Numbered from the stretch's first letter, positions 1 to 12,179 are shown. The stretch is 64,000 nt of DNA from Sipunculus nudus (GCA_026874595.1 CM049311.1:51711676-51775675), one strand, 5' to 3'. Translations and numbers: made by a program. The notes: generated by a model not told the origin, from the letters alone.

Positions 1-876
1 TGTGTGAACACTATAACCATGATGTAAGAGCTGAGGATATAAGCTTCATTTGTTTGATAACGAAAAAAAAACATTATAAACAGTAGAAGTGCATATACAA
101 AGTATTTGAGAGGTAACTTTTAATGTTTCCTATGGTGTAAACAAATAATTGTCTAAAATTCAGGTCTACCAAGCTGTACAGAGAGTCTAACCTGATACAG
201 TGTGTCTGGAGAGATACACGTCTCCAGTCACATCGCGCCGTCGATAACAGCTCTTTCGGCTGACATTTACGGTCGTCACACGGAGGGTTTAGCGGGTTAA
301 TTACCGTTGATGAGGTTTTGTCTTCAGACAAACCCGCAAGAGATCAGGAGCACGTGACAATCTGCCCCAATTACTGTAAGACCTGAAAAAAAGCTAATAA
401 ATACCTCAACATGGAGCCGGCAACAATACGTGTACAAACACAAAGAAAACTTTCCCGTGAGTCTCAATTACGGTAGTATACCGCAAACCTGTTAATACAC
501 ACCACTCACTTATAGTTATGGGTTCTCCTGAGTACATATATCATGTTTTAAAACATGCGAGTTTCAGTTGCCATGGTAATATTTGACTTTTTGTTAATCA
601 TGAGCAGACAAGATATAACATTTAACACCTCAATTTCAAAGACGGATGCTTCTTGTGAGGGGATTTTTATAAAATAACAAGTTTTTATAGAGATACATCT
701 GTTCTTTTATATGGCCATTCTATTTATACTTGTATTGTTATGGTCACCCGATGTCACAATGATCCTGTTTCCTGGGGAAGTTGCAAATGTGACGTCAATA
801 GTTTAGAAACGACCACAATCTTAAAAACATGTTAGTTTTTTTTCTTTCCCGAAAATATCGTATTGACAGTGTCGGG
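1..876. other. Unique sequence, no gene recognised
   Basis: AT-rich non-repetitive sequence. A reverse-strand open stretch at 74-331 has no ATG start and no recognisable domain, so it is not called. Nothing else could be supported here. Confidence 0.5.
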
Positions 877-1246
877 AATACTATGATTTTACCCAGTCCT
901 GTGGAGTCGTTGGCGTGTCTACCCACTGAGGAAGGTGTGGGTTCGTACCTGATTATGACAGGTGTCTGCCTACGCTGGACTTTCATCTAGGGTCTTAAAT
1001 AATTTATACCAAAAAATGGGAATCTCTGCTTTCTGGTATAGGGGTGGCACCAGCCTTCCTAAATACTATGATTTTACCCAGTCCTGTGGAGTCGTTGGCG
1101 TGTTTACCCACTGAGGAAGGTGTGGGTTCGTACCTGATTATGACAGGTGTCTGCCCACGCTGGACTTTCATCTAGGGTCTTAAATAATTTATAACATAAA
1201 TGGGAAGCTCTGCTTTCTGGTATAGGGGTGGCACCAGCCTTCCTGG
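877..1246. repeat. 185-bp tandem dimer with a pol III B-box-like motif
   Basis: Two copies (877-1061 and 1062-1246) differ at only a few bases and stand head to tail with a period of 185 bp. Each copy contains GGGTTCGTACC, close to the tRNA internal promoter B box (GGTTCRANYC), and a GTCGTTGGCG stretch where an A box could lie, so a tRNA-derived SINE is possible. On the reverse strand each copy has a short open frame beginning MKVQRRQTPV in the first copy. The near identity says that the duplication is recent. Whether it is a dispersed element cannot be judged from this window. Confidence 0.75.
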
Positions 1247-2640
1247 ATACAGCATTTTGGGACCGAAGAAACGTAAGGCAGTCTCTAGGTCCTAGGTCAA
1301 CTAGGTATGTATACCAGTTGTTGGTTGGCTCAGGTTTACACCTTAGACAGCAAGAGGCTTATTGAACCAAGTGGCCTTGACTCCTGACAGGAAGGCGCCA
1401 TACCGGGACACCCAGCAAGAAAAAGTAACTTATTGTGAAAGTAGTTTTAGATGCAAAAAGGGAGGTGGTATCTCCACTAACAAATCATTAAAAAAACACT
1501 AAGCTTTCTGTAATTAAATAAAGTTTTACAAGGCGAGGTTTCCTGTGGCTGACATCAATGCAGAGTTGAGAGCCGGACTAGTTTTTATGATTTTGCCCTA
1601 GAAAGATGTATAACATGACAGTATACTTTTGGCTAACCTGATCTGACGTACCATTGGATGATCCATTCTGGCCATAGTCAGGTGGAACATCATTTTAATA
1701 TAATGGGAATGGCTAACGAACCCTGGCTTTACCAGCTGCATGAAAGAACACTTAATTACCCGCTGATTGGATTACTATAAGTTAATTATCTGTAATGCAT
1801 CAGACCCTATTGTTAAACTACACGTATTGGAAACTTATGAAAGATATCCCTCCCTCTCTCTCGCTTTCTCTCTCCACACCCCCCCCCTCTTCTCTCTCTG
1901 TCTCTTGTGTCTGTGTGTACAATATTTTCCTAACAGGAACGGATAATATAATATTTACAAATTTAAATACCCAGTTAAGGACACTTTGGCAAGGCATAAA
2001 ATGAACACTTTGACTCAGGTTTTGTTTATTCAAAAGGACCCGAAGGATTTGTTTATAATAGGTTTTTTTTATATTTGTGACTGTTGTGATAAAAGTATGT
2101 CATTTGGCAAGGAACAAGAAAAAAGAGAAGGCTACACGTCCAGGACCCAGTGTCTCTTATACAATACCGTTTTTCATTTACGTTGCATGTTTCTTTACGG
2201 GCTTTTTCAATCGTAAACAGTTCAGTTCTGAAAAAGAGCAGGGCCAAGACTCTTGCAAAAAAATAAATAAATAAATCCATGCCAAACTATAAAAGTTTTG
2301 TTTTCGAAATTCAGTAGCAAACTCCCCGACCATACACTATTAGCCACAACACTTACATTTGAGGGAAAACATAGATAACTTCAAAACGTATGTTTTTTTT
2401 TACCGATTTTACCTTCAAGAACAAGATCAAGGTATCCAGCTTCCGAATCCCTCTGAGATTTTGGTAGAAACAATATGTATTTTAAAATGCAGGAAACCAT
2501 ATGCAGTGCTACTTAATATACGGCGTTCACAAGAATCCTACAGACGACATACGACGACCGACGAAAGGACTAAAAACAACATGTCGCCCTTGTGACAGAC
2601 CATTGTTAAAAGAATATAACCAACAATTTACTCTAAAAAG
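1247..2640. other. Intergenic, with a CT-rich low-complexity tract
   Basis: No gene is recognised. Positions 1848-1915 hold a pyrimidine tract rich in CTCT and TCTG repeats, which gives short open frames on both strands that are artefacts of composition. Confidence 0.5.
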
Positions 2641-3075
2641 TGCTAACATGTTTGTTGTTTCAAACGAACATGGCATTTTGTCCACTTTTGGCACACGTGT
2701 AAGGTTCCTTTGGCGTTTTAAAATAAAACATGTTACATTTTCACACTTTAAGTTTCAGTTTGAAACGATACGTGTTCCAGCTTGAAACATGTTTCAATGA
2801 GAGGACTGCGACACGTTTTTCAACATATTTCGCGTGTATTACATGTCCTGCTGCTTACATGCTGCTTCTCAGCCTGCTACACGTGTCTCAAACACATTAT
2901 TGCATGGGAAAATCGGTTAACCACGAAACACGTTCTTCTGACATGTTTCAAATGATAATCCACTTGTTTCTTCTTGAAACTGGAAATAGTTTGAAGCACC
3001 AGTTTTTGGCACATTCGTTCCTAGTTCAAACTCCGTTACACGTTCGACACATTTCCAAGTTTGAAAAACATGTTT
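2641..3075. repeat. Cluster of degenerate ACATGT/ACACGT and GTTTCAA motifs
   Basis: Over about 430 bp the words ACATGT, ACACGT or ATACGTGT and GTTTCAA with its complement TTGAAAC recur every few tens of bases, without a strict period. It could be a decayed minisatellite or a cluster of binding sites with E-box-like CACGTG cores. A 126-codon open frame at 2730-3110 runs through it but shows no domain and is not called as a gene. Confidence 0.4.
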
Positions 3076-3590
3076 ACTTTATATTAAGTCTTCATAAGAA
3101 TCTGAGGTAATACACAACATGCTATACACAACCAAAAGAAAAACAAGAGTCAAATGTCCCAAAGCTGATCTATGAATTTCTCCTATAAGACAACACTGGA
3201 AAAGCACGAGTTTTCATTTTCTATTATGTTCCATTTAGTAGATCTTTTCAAACCGCAAGATTTGCTGAGTATTCCTAAGAATAAAGACACTTCAGGCATA
3301 AATATCCTATAAAAATGGGCAATTTCCAAATGTTATATACCTGCTATCAGGCATAAATCTCGTGTAATTTTAGCTGGTGGATATTTTGCCATGGCTGCTA
3401 TATTGAGATTTCGTATATATGCCCATGAAGGTTTACAAGAAATTGCTCGACTGGCTCTAGAAAATCAATTTGTCATCAAGGCATTACTATAAACATATAT
3501 ACATGTGCACAGTGATTGCACAAGTAGAACACACTTAAATGACTGTTAAGTGCTGAAAATGAACATTCTCTCTAAAAAATAATGTTTAAT

Positions 3591-3763
3591 CAGGGGCGGA
3601 TCCAGGATTTAGGAAAAGGGGTCCAACCCAGGAGGATAAATCAAAATCCTAAAAAAAAGGTCCCCAGGTCTGGAAAAAGGGGGGTCCTGGCCGCAAAAAT
3701 GTTGTCTGAAGCACTTAACAGGGGGTCCAGACCCCTGGACCCCCTCCCCTGGATCCGCTTCTG
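3591..3763. mobile_element. Short hAT-like MITE
   Basis: A 173-bp element. The left end reads CAGGGGCGGATCCAGG and the right end reads CCTGGATCCGCTTCTG, an imperfect terminal inverted repeat. The interior is G-rich on one half and C-rich on the other, so the whole could fold back. CA(G)NGGCG termini are common in non-autonomous hAT elements. No 8-bp target duplication is visible (TGTTTAAT on the left, CTAAGAAG on the right), so the superfamily assignment is tentative. Other copies of the same termini lie at 23425, 25764, 47598, 47640, 51370 and 51390. Confidence 0.6.
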
Positions 3764-5120
3764 CTAAGAAGTTAAGAAGTTAAGAAACAAAACCAACTGC
3801 ATCAACAAAGTACTTAGTATTAGGACCTCAGGACTGTTCATGGAGTGTGTATAAATATGTTCTAACATAAATGTTGAAAATACAGGAGACCTCCATGTAT
3901 TATTTAAATAACTTAATTAAACAACCAGTACCGCTATTTGTATTGCAGACGTGTACCTTAGATATGATGATTTAATTTGAAATATATTCTGAATTATTTT
4001 CTTATTTTATTTTATTATTAATATAAATTAAGTATATTTTAAGTTTTCATCAACGATAAGTTTCTATTTAATATAGGCCAAAAATTAAAATAAACTGTTT
4101 AAGCATGGGATTATGACAGGAATTCAGACAATGGAATGTTTGTATACAAGTTCCGACTTAGACTAGCGTGATGATTTATATTATAGGTAGAGAGCAAATA
4201 GATAGAAAGTTTAAACCTTTAATAGTTTTACACGTTGAACATTAAATTTATTATTAGTTTTTAAGATAAATTTAAAAGATTTAATTTTTTGTCTGGATTT
4301 ATTGTTGTCATGATGAAAGTATATAAGTACATAATATAGAGAATTTTCATATATTAATAATATGGTAATGTATAACTGTAATTGACATCAGTCTATGAAC
4401 TTCGGTAGATCATTCACCATTTCGAAACCTAATTCACCGTACATATAGGATTGGTAGATGGGTCTGATCCATCTTAAGCTGTGTTGATCGTCGATTGAAC
4501 CTTTTTTTGTGCTCTAAAAGAGTGCCTTCTCCTTGTCTTCAGCAGTTGCTTATCCTTCATTTTAGCCGCGAGTTAAAAGTCTGCGAAATATTAAGCAGAA
4601 AATTGAAATCATCACACCTTTAAACAAAGTTAAGAATTTAACATAGTTTTAAACAGGTCTCAGACATGGTAAGGTGATTTTATGCTTATGGAGGATTTTT
4701 TGTTGGCACGTGTAACATATATATGACTGACAAAACATGTTTTCATTTGGTGCGTGTAATAATTATGAGAAAAATGAGACTGTTTACATGTTAACATATT
4801 AGACCAGTAAGGACAGCAGAACTTCAGGTGAACCAATTTCGCAAGTATTCATGTGAATCTTTCAACCACTCCAGAGAACTAGGCCTATTTACTGGAACGC
4901 TTCGATAATTTGGTCACACTGTCTTGTACATTATCGAGGACATTATAATCCACAGTTTAAATCCCTTTATATTACGATAGTTTCTTATCTAGAAAATCAG
5001 GAGAAAATATATTAAGAATACGGATATAAGGATAATATGATTATACTAATGTACAAAACAGAAGACATTTGGTACACACTGTCTAATATATTTCAGTCGT
5101 TTTAATCCGATCCGTTCCAG
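3764..5120. other. AT-rich intergenic sequence, nothing recognised
   Basis: No open frame, RNA gene or repeat structure could be supported here. Confidence 0.5.
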
Positions 5121-5776
5121 TAGTTATAAAACCCAAGCTGGTGTTAACCGTCAATGGAAATACCAAAGTTCGGAGAGACTGTGCAGGACTTTGCACCTTG
5201 CACAATTACTCTGCTGCTGATACGCTGCCAAAAAATCCGTAAGCACAAAAGGACATCACTTTAAAAATATTAAACTGGGTAATTGGGAATCCTAGAGCTT
5301 CAAGGTCATTTTACCATTTTTTGTTTCTCGCCACACACCGGTTGAATAATAAATTACGGGCGTTCCCATATCCAAAACCCTAAACATATTTTATGTAAAG
5401 CAAAAGAGCTGACAAGTATTAAATGCGGTAGCACAAAACGTGTCTTAGAAGCTTATTTTTCACAGATGTTACACATGTTTCTGAGTTGATTCATGTTTTG
5501 TTGATGATATTTGTACCGATTCATGTCAAGGCCCCTCTCGTAATGGACGCCGTCTCCTCCATTGCACTCACTCTCTCTTGATGTTTGATTATTCGAACAT
5601 AACCTTAGAGATTGTTTATTTAACTGTACGATCACATAAACTAAAATACTTGGCAGCATCGATTATTTTTTTTTTCTTTTTGTTATAGGCACTGGGCAAC
5701 AAGATGTAACTTGAGTGACTATGTCTGTGAAAACTGCAGGAGGCAGAAGACGTGCGCAGAAAACCAGAATTGTTAG
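5121..5776 (+). CDS. Possible two-exon end of a cysteine-rich protein
   Basis: Exon A would be 5121-5238, after an AG acceptor (GTTCCAG) and ending at a donor CC/GTAAGC. Exon B would be 5689-5776, after a strong acceptor (long T tract, GTTATAG) and ending at TAG. The frames join exactly: CC plus G makes a proline codon. The joined peptide runs VIKPKLVLTVNGNTKVRRDC in exon A and then, in exon B, NPHWATRCNLSDYVCENC, RRQKTC and AENQNC. Seven cysteines occur in the last 48 residues. The WA..C....YV..NC...KTC spacing is reminiscent of ShK-type domains, but the match is incomplete. There is no in-frame start, so upstream exons would be needed. It stops 36 bases before the GPCR start codon and may instead be a 5' leader exon of that gene. 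A consensus donor, CTG/GTAAGT, lies at 5785/5786. Frame agreement has a one in three chance of being accidental. Confidence 0.25.
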
Positions 5777-5812
5777 TTGTGTCCTGGTAAGTTCATCTGG
5801 CTTATCGGCAGG

Positions 5813-6973
5813 ATGTGGAACCAGACGAGCACGGTGACCAATGACGTAATCAACTGGACGTGGGGATCAGACAATGTGAGCATGTACTACGACGAATATT
5901 CCAAACCGAACACAACGAAGTACCCGCACGTACTGAAGTACAACGAATACATGGAATCCCGTACAGCAATAGCTATGGTGACGTATGTTCCGCCCGTGCT
6001 GGTGCTGCTTGGCACGTTCGGGAATCTTCTGGCGTTCATTGTTCTGTTGCGGAGACAGATGAGGAGGACGTCCGTGTATATTTATTTGGCGTCCCTGGCT
6101 TGGGCTGATACAGGGGTTCTCTATCTAAGTGCATTTAAGACATGGTTGAGGCTGATAACGGGGTTTGAGTTTTTGCATACATCACAAGCCGGGTGTAAGA
6201 TTCTGACGTTTATGTTTCTTGTAAGCCTCAACATGGCACAGTGGCTAATCGTAGCAATATCCGTGGACAGACTGATTGCAGTGCTACTGCCGCTCAGAGC
6301 TGCGACCTGCTGCAGTCCACGACGAGCAAGCAACGTCTCGCTGTCCCTTCTCCTTCTGTCAGCATGTCTCAACCTGCACGTGTTCTGGAAAATACGCCTA
6401 CAGGAAGTGGCTGTTGGTCACTTGCAATGCGCCGCAGATGGGTCGGATTACTTCATGACGGATGTGTTCCCCTGGGTCCGGCTGTTGGGCTACTCTCTCG
6501 TGCCGTTTACTATTGTATTCGCGTTGAACATGGTTACCATTTGTTCTTTACTGAGGGAGCGTCCACGTAGACTTACGCTCGGTGATAACAACCCGACACG
6601 GACCCTCATCTCCCAACAAAACAGGCTCACCGCCATGTTACTGTGCGTGTCCTTCACTTGGCTGTTCCTCTCCGCGCCTTTTACAATATGGCGTCTCATA
6701 CACCATGATCTAAACGCCAGCCAACACCAGAGGGCCAAAATGTTTCTGGCCAGAACAACGTGTTTCATGCTTATGTACACCAACCACGCTATTAATTTCG
6801 GACTGTACTGTCTGACCGGGAAGAAGTTCCGGCGGGAACTAGTGCGAATGTTCAAATCGGTTCTCGGTTACCCACGAAGAGCAGGCCGTCAGTCTACCCA
6901 AACCATGAGGACATTGCTGGGTCGAACAAACTGCGCAGTGGCGCTTGAACAGCTTGCCATGAAATATGACTAA
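5813..6973 (+). CDS. Rhodopsin-like (class A) GPCR, neuropeptide-receptor type
   Basis: An intact 386-residue seven-transmembrane receptor in one exon. The start is the ATG at 5813 (A at -3). The open frame extends upstream to 5777 without another ATG. The N-terminus is extracellular with several N-glycosylation sites (NQT, NWT, NVS, NTT) and no obvious signal peptide. Visible landmarks are GN at 70-71 in TM1, LAWAD with Asp99 in TM2, Cys128 at the top of TM3 pairing with Cys206 in loop 2, DRL (152-154) replacing DRY, Pro231 in TM5, Pro289 in TM6 within FLSAP (no CWxP) and N328-F-G-L-Y332 replacing NPxxY, followed by a basic helix 8. TM4 lacks the usual Trp. Such DRL and NFxxY variants are frequent in lophotrochozoan peptide-receptor expansions (FMRFamide or TRH-receptor-like). 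It probably signals from the plasma membrane through G proteins. The ligand is unknown. It is the only confident complete gene in the window. Confidence 0.93.
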   Translation: MWNQTSTVTNDVINWTWGSDNVSMYYDEYSKPNTTKYPHVLKYNEYMESRTAIAMVTYVPPVLVLLGTFGNLLAFIVLLRRQMRRTSVYIYLASLAWADTGVLYLSAFKTWLRLITGFEFLHTSQAGCKILTFMFLVSLNMAQWLIVAISVDRLIAVLLPLRAATCCSPRRASNVSLSLLLLSACLNLHVFWKIRLQEVAVGHLQCAADGSDYFMTDVFPWVRLLGYSLVPFTIVFALNMVTICSLLRERPRRLTLGDNNPTRTLISQQNRLTAMLLCVSFTWLFLSAPFTIWRLIHHDLNASQHQRAKMFLARTTCFMLMYTNHAINFGLYCLTGKKFRRELVRMFKSVLGYPRRAGRQSTQTMRTLLGRTNCAVALEQLAMKYD

Positions 6974-6992
6974 AGTGACACTTTCTTTTTTA

Positions 6993-6998
6993 AATAAA
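6993..6998 (+). terminator. Poly(A) signal of the GPCR gene
   Basis: AATAAA begins 20 bases after the stop codon, which gives a very short 3' untranslated region if used. A second AATAAA at 8184 could serve a longer transcript. Confidence 0.6.
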
Positions 6999-8060
6999 AA
7001 AATCGGACCTGTACCTTAATCACCCTACATGCCACTTCGAGGCTTTTTTCACAGCCTTACTAAACGTTTTGCCCAAGTATGACTGCGTTTTTTTGTGGAT
7101 ATGATACAAATGAAATGAAACTTTGTATGACTTACCAGCAGAACACAAAGCATTGTATTAGCAATACATTACGGCTGTATATATGATAGGAATGCAGGCA
7201 GGACCTTTTTGCCCTGACACTGAAGAATTGTTAACAACAGTTTAGCTCAATAATTTACTTATGTGCAAATCCCGCTGACCAAAGTCGTTACTGCAATGTT
7301 GTAACCGGTAAAGTCAATTGTATCGGGATGAAGGCTGGTGGACTGGAATTTTTCAGAATCATGTTCCCCGGAAAATCATTGAAACCGGTATACTGACTTG
7401 TGTCATACAACTACAGTGGTTTATGAATAAGAATATATCAGAAAGACCATCTGGTCGTCGGAGAAGACAACTGTTTAACATGAATGAAGATCCCTGGCAC
7501 ATTTATTTTAACATACAATCGTCCTACTTGGTAAGACCGTTTATATAAGTCAGGACTTTTCAGTTGTGAGGGAGCTCAGAAATGAACCAGGTGTTTCAAT
7601 CTGCAAAACAATATATCGGTCAACGAAATTCCAAATCAATAACAATGCTGAAAGACTGGCCTAAGACATGTAACATGATGTCCTTTGGCTGCATAACTAT
7701 TTCTGCGAACCTCACGTCTTACCGTATGTTTTATGATGAGATCAAATACAGGATTTTTTTTTTATATTTCATTATCTTTTAATATTTGTCTGTTAAGATT
7801 TTACGTATACTTAAAGTTCATTTGGACGCTTTGTGTTAATTTGTACACCAAATTTCTTTGAACTATTTTAACAAAAAAGAAATCAAAATAACGTTTGCCA
7901 TTTATATTTGTAACATCGTATCTGCATGTGTATCTGTCCCGTTTATTTGAGAGAGGAGGGACCGGTGCATTCTGCCTGTAGCGAGGTCTCATAGACCGGT
8001 GTTTAAAATATATTTCTTGACGATAATTATTCATTCTTGCTTTGGCTGACCTGTCTCTTT
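6999..8060. other. Intergenic sequence downstream of the GPCR
   Basis: AT-rich unique sequence. Short open frames at 7318-7548 and 7582-7782 have no recognisable motif and are not supported. Confidence 0.45.
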
Positions 8061-8066
8061 CCGCAG

Positions 8067-8189
8067 CTTTGTGTGGTGGTGTTTTGCTGTGTGATATTTT
8101 GGTGACCTTTATTGATAGATTTTCTATCTTACCGAGTTTTGTAAATGTTTTACCGCAGTGCTCTTGTTAGTAGTAAGGTTTTGAATAAA
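8067..8189 (+). other. Possible terminal exon with poly(A) signal
   Basis: A good acceptor (CTGTCTCTTTCCGCAG) ends at 8066. One frame is then open for about 33 codons to a TAG at 8168-8170 (hydrophobic, Cys-rich, beginning LCGGVLLCDILVTF). AATAAA follows at 8184-8189. It could be a last coding exon of an unseen gene or a 3' untranslated exon of the GPCR transcript. The function is unknown. Confidence 0.25.
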
Positions 8190-8248
8190 ACTATTCTTCT
8201 CTTTTAGTGTTATCTCTCTCTTTCTGCCATATGATTAAATAAATAACA

Positions 8249-8276
8249 TATATATATATATATATAAATATATATA
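8249..8276. repeat. TA microsatellite
   Basis: An interrupted (TA)n tract of about 28 bases. Confidence 0.9.
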
Positions 8277-9103
8277 AGCGTGTGTAGCGTGTTTAAGGCT
8301 GTCCGTGTGAGAATGCAGTTGCTGCATGATATTGTTAGATTGAAACACATTAACGCAAACAAACTACTTACTGAAAAAATAATACAATCAACAGATTATA
8401 AAAAAACAGTTCCCTAGCAGAATGCCCACTTCCCAAGCTTGCTGCTTATCCTGTACGTTTTTACATTCAACGAACAAATTATTTAAATATTGAATAATAT
8501 TCCGGGAACAATGCTCCTGACCCTCTTATCATATGTTTCAAAATCAAGTTAAAATAAGTAACTCCTATATTTAAAAATTTTCCTGGCAACCCTCATATAT
8601 ATAACATTATGTAAAAAATGACACTTTTATTATTCCCTTCTTGCGATTGAAAACCTTTATAAGCATTCATATCTTGAATCATTTTATTCTGGAGTTCTAG
8701 CCCAAGGATACAAATTTCGATGAATCAAAAATAAATAAGGCGACCTGAGCCTGTAGATAAAAATAGTCCTCTGAATAACACCTAGTAATAAAAGCCTTTA
8801 GAAGAAATGACAGGCACCGCTGTTTGCTTATTTATAATCCTTGTCGCTCCGTCGTTGCGTGTAGTGTCTTTCAGCATTGATTACATTGTCGTCTCAAATT
8901 GCTTTCGGTACCTCAGTTACTTAAAAAGATTTCTAACATTCAGCTAGTCTTCACTAATCTTTATGTTCCAACGTCACCGACATATTCCATGTGTTAAAAT
9001 AGGCCTACTTAATTTCAGTTTGCCCGGTTTTGGATCGGAAATTCTCTTGACGAACATTTCTTTTTTCCAGCGGCCATTGGGTGTGATGATATTTGATTAT
9101 ATG
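8277..9103. other. Intergenic, nothing recognised
   Basis: AT-rich unique sequence without supportable features. Confidence 0.45.
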
Positions 9104-9202
9104 TCACAAATATGTAATTTCGGCCGCCAACTCGCCCTGCCCTGCTTTCATGTCGATGTCAAAGTTGACATCGGGCATCTTGAAGGTCAGGATCCCACGC
9201 AT
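9104..9202 (-). CDS. Possible short terminal exon, GC-richer than its surroundings
   Basis: The reverse strand reads ATG to TGA for 32 residues, starting MRGILTFKMPDVNFDIDMKA. It directly follows a possible acceptor (ACTACAG). The stretch is visibly richer in G and C, and in codon-like NNC/NNG triplets, than the flanking AT-rich sequence. The MPDVNFDID pattern recalls AHNAK-type repeats, but one short match is not enough to name it. The forward strand is also open here. It could be a gene fragment, an exon or chance. Confidence 0.22.
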   Translation of the reverse strand: MRGILTFKMPDVNFDIDMKAGQGELAAEITYL

Positions 9203-11776
9203 CTGTAGTTCAGATAGCCCTTCAAACACAATACATGCGGGATCAGGGGGTCACTGATGCGGTGAACCAAAGAAACTTGGGGATATTCTATAACATATGG
9301 CAGTATCAACTATGGTGAAATATATTAACTCTTTTCGGCTGCTGCCCCCAGCGTTTACATTTAACTTACAAAAAACATAACTACCAAAATTTGGTGAGAA
9401 AATTGGTCAAGTCTTCTTCTGCAAAAGGTTGGTTGAAGTCTTAAAATTTCCTTCGCGTAATCCTATTATAATTTCAGGATTTGGGCGTGGTAAGCAAAAG
9501 CGTTATCCTGCACCAGATATTGCCGATACATGACTCCTTAACCAAACGCTCACCGCAGAAAAATGTTCAATCTTCTGGACGCTGCATGTCCGTTGGAGTA
9601 CTTTCGTGTCTTTCCCCCCACGTCCTTATCCAACTCTGACAGGTTTATTTATCCTGGTTTCTCGAAACCGCTCATGGGGGCTGCCTTTTTGCGTACACAC
9701 TAAAACCAAGATGTCACAGGTCAAATATCGAAATTAAGGATACCGCTAGTAGGTATAGTCTCAGAGGGTGCCCATAACATTTAATCTGTTTTATTTATAT
9801 GTATTGCATGGTGTTAACGTCACTTTTAAAAATAAAGGAAGCAGGAGATCGAACCGGTGCTAACTAAGTAATTGTCAGACAGTTTATATATGAAGGTACG
9901 ATTTTAAAATAGGTGCAACATGCTTGAACAGAAAGACATGTATTAATTATATCTGTAACTTCAATGTTTTAATGTTAAAACGGAAAAAAATGACAAAATA
10001 AATTTAATTAGTCATATATCTTCTGTTAAAAAATGATAGACCAAACCATGACATTACTCCGCCCAAGGCCTGATAATTTATTGAGTGATTCTTTTCGTTC
10101 TGTGGCATTTGCACTAATGCTTCCCCAACGTAACCGTATCCACCTTATATACAATGACATATAGTTCTATCTGTTCTTGTTGGTATTTATCTTATTAAGT
10201 GGTTGCGTTCGGAATGTAAGGAATCACATTTTTTTACTGTTTTATGGAGACTTACTGTGGAATAAATATTGGTTGTTCAGCTCCAAAACTCGATTTCTTC
10301 CAGAATATACAATTATGGACTGTTTAGGAAAACAAAACATGACTACGTTTGCCATGTTATTATACAATTTGATCGTATCATAATAGTCTAAAATAAAGAC
10401 CTATCGATCGGGCAATTATTTTTTTCTTTGGCAGAATTCAATTTTTCACGGGGAAATATAAAAACAAAACAGAAATTACTCAGTTTATTTTATTATTTCT
10501 CTGATAAACTTTTCATGAACTAGTTTCAAGGCCCTCGGCATATCTACATATATCATTTTAAAGCATGACACATCAAAGAAACAAGGACGAAGCCTGCCAG
10601 ACGACTATTAACCGGAAGGGTTGAACTACGCCTGCGCACATAAAAACCTGAAACTCAGAAGGTTAAAAATGACACATCATTGTAATCATACTGTTACCCT
10701 TTCATTTAAATTCAATAGACAAATACCACAAATAGGCCATGAATCTGTGTGTATTAAAAAGAAAAAGAAAAAAGAAAGGAAAATAAGAATACTTTAAAAA
10801 AACACACATAAAAGCAATACTAAAACATGTTAACAATGTGTTTAGTAAAACACAACAGAATGTGTTTAGCTGTGCGAAAAGCAATTTTTTTATGGAAGAA
10901 ATATCTGACGTTCAAAATTTAATGTATCAAGCTGACACATTGCGTTCCATGAAAATACTTGTATTTGCTCAGCAGACCTACATTGTACGCTGGTGTTATT
11001 TTACCGAACGAATGGAATGAGGCATAGAAATCGACACAAAGACCTATCTCCGAGTATATCACAGTTACGTTGAAGATTGAGCCAAGATAACCAAGATAAA
11101 CGCAAGATTTTTTGGTGGATAAAACTGGGTTCATACATACGTCAAATGGCGCAGCTTACATGAAATTCCATTTACGATTGCCAATATAATCATGAAACAT
11201 AAAATTGCAACAGTTTGTATAGCTATTGTTAAAGTGTGTCTTCACATGTCAACATACACGGACAATAAACATAAAAGTGTCTAGCAAAAAAAATAAAAAA
11301 AAAAAAGACACGAAAAATAGCAATTCGGTTTGCGTTTTCTAAGTAGGAGGAAACCTCTAATGGAACGTCTGTGGTTAATAAAATGTGCTGATGTTAATAA
11401 AATTTTAGTTTTATGACTTTATAATGCACGCCCCCTTGTCGGGTTATTATACAGCGCAGTCCCTGTAACTTGATGAAAAGCTGCAACTCCTACACGGATT
11501 CCTTGTGTCTTTATACAAAGCCCCGTGGGTGTTTTATTTTGATTTTCATGTTCATTATTCTACAGCTCAAGCACACACACTCATTTTACATTTCCGCTTT
11601 CTATGAACGTTTTCCTCGTTCGATTCATCGTCCATGAATCTTCTGACAAACAAACCAAGGAGTAGCGACCAAAAGAATTCCCATAATCGAGATTTTGCTG
11701 AAAAAGGTGTCCTCGGGGGATGTATTAATTAACAGCCATTTTACGGCGTCGCACGTAGCTAGGAGAGTGTATGGGG
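9203..11776. other. Intergenic, no gene recognised
   Basis: AT-rich unique sequence. Open frames of 60-76 codons at 10177-10383, 10702-10884 and 10919-11134 show no domains or coding bias. Confidence 0.45.

Positions 11777-12179
<403 letters not shown>

Noticed and set aside
2730-3110. 126-codon open frame
   Set aside because: It runs through the degenerate motif cluster, with no domain, signal peptide or splice context.
5777-5812. GPCR start at TTG 5777 (398 residues)
   Set aside because: TTG is not a likely start in an animal gene, and the ATG at 5813 has A at -3 and gives a normal extracellular N-terminus.
6121-6855. Open frames antisense to or out of phase with the GPCR
   Set aside because: They are shadows of the receptor reading frame.
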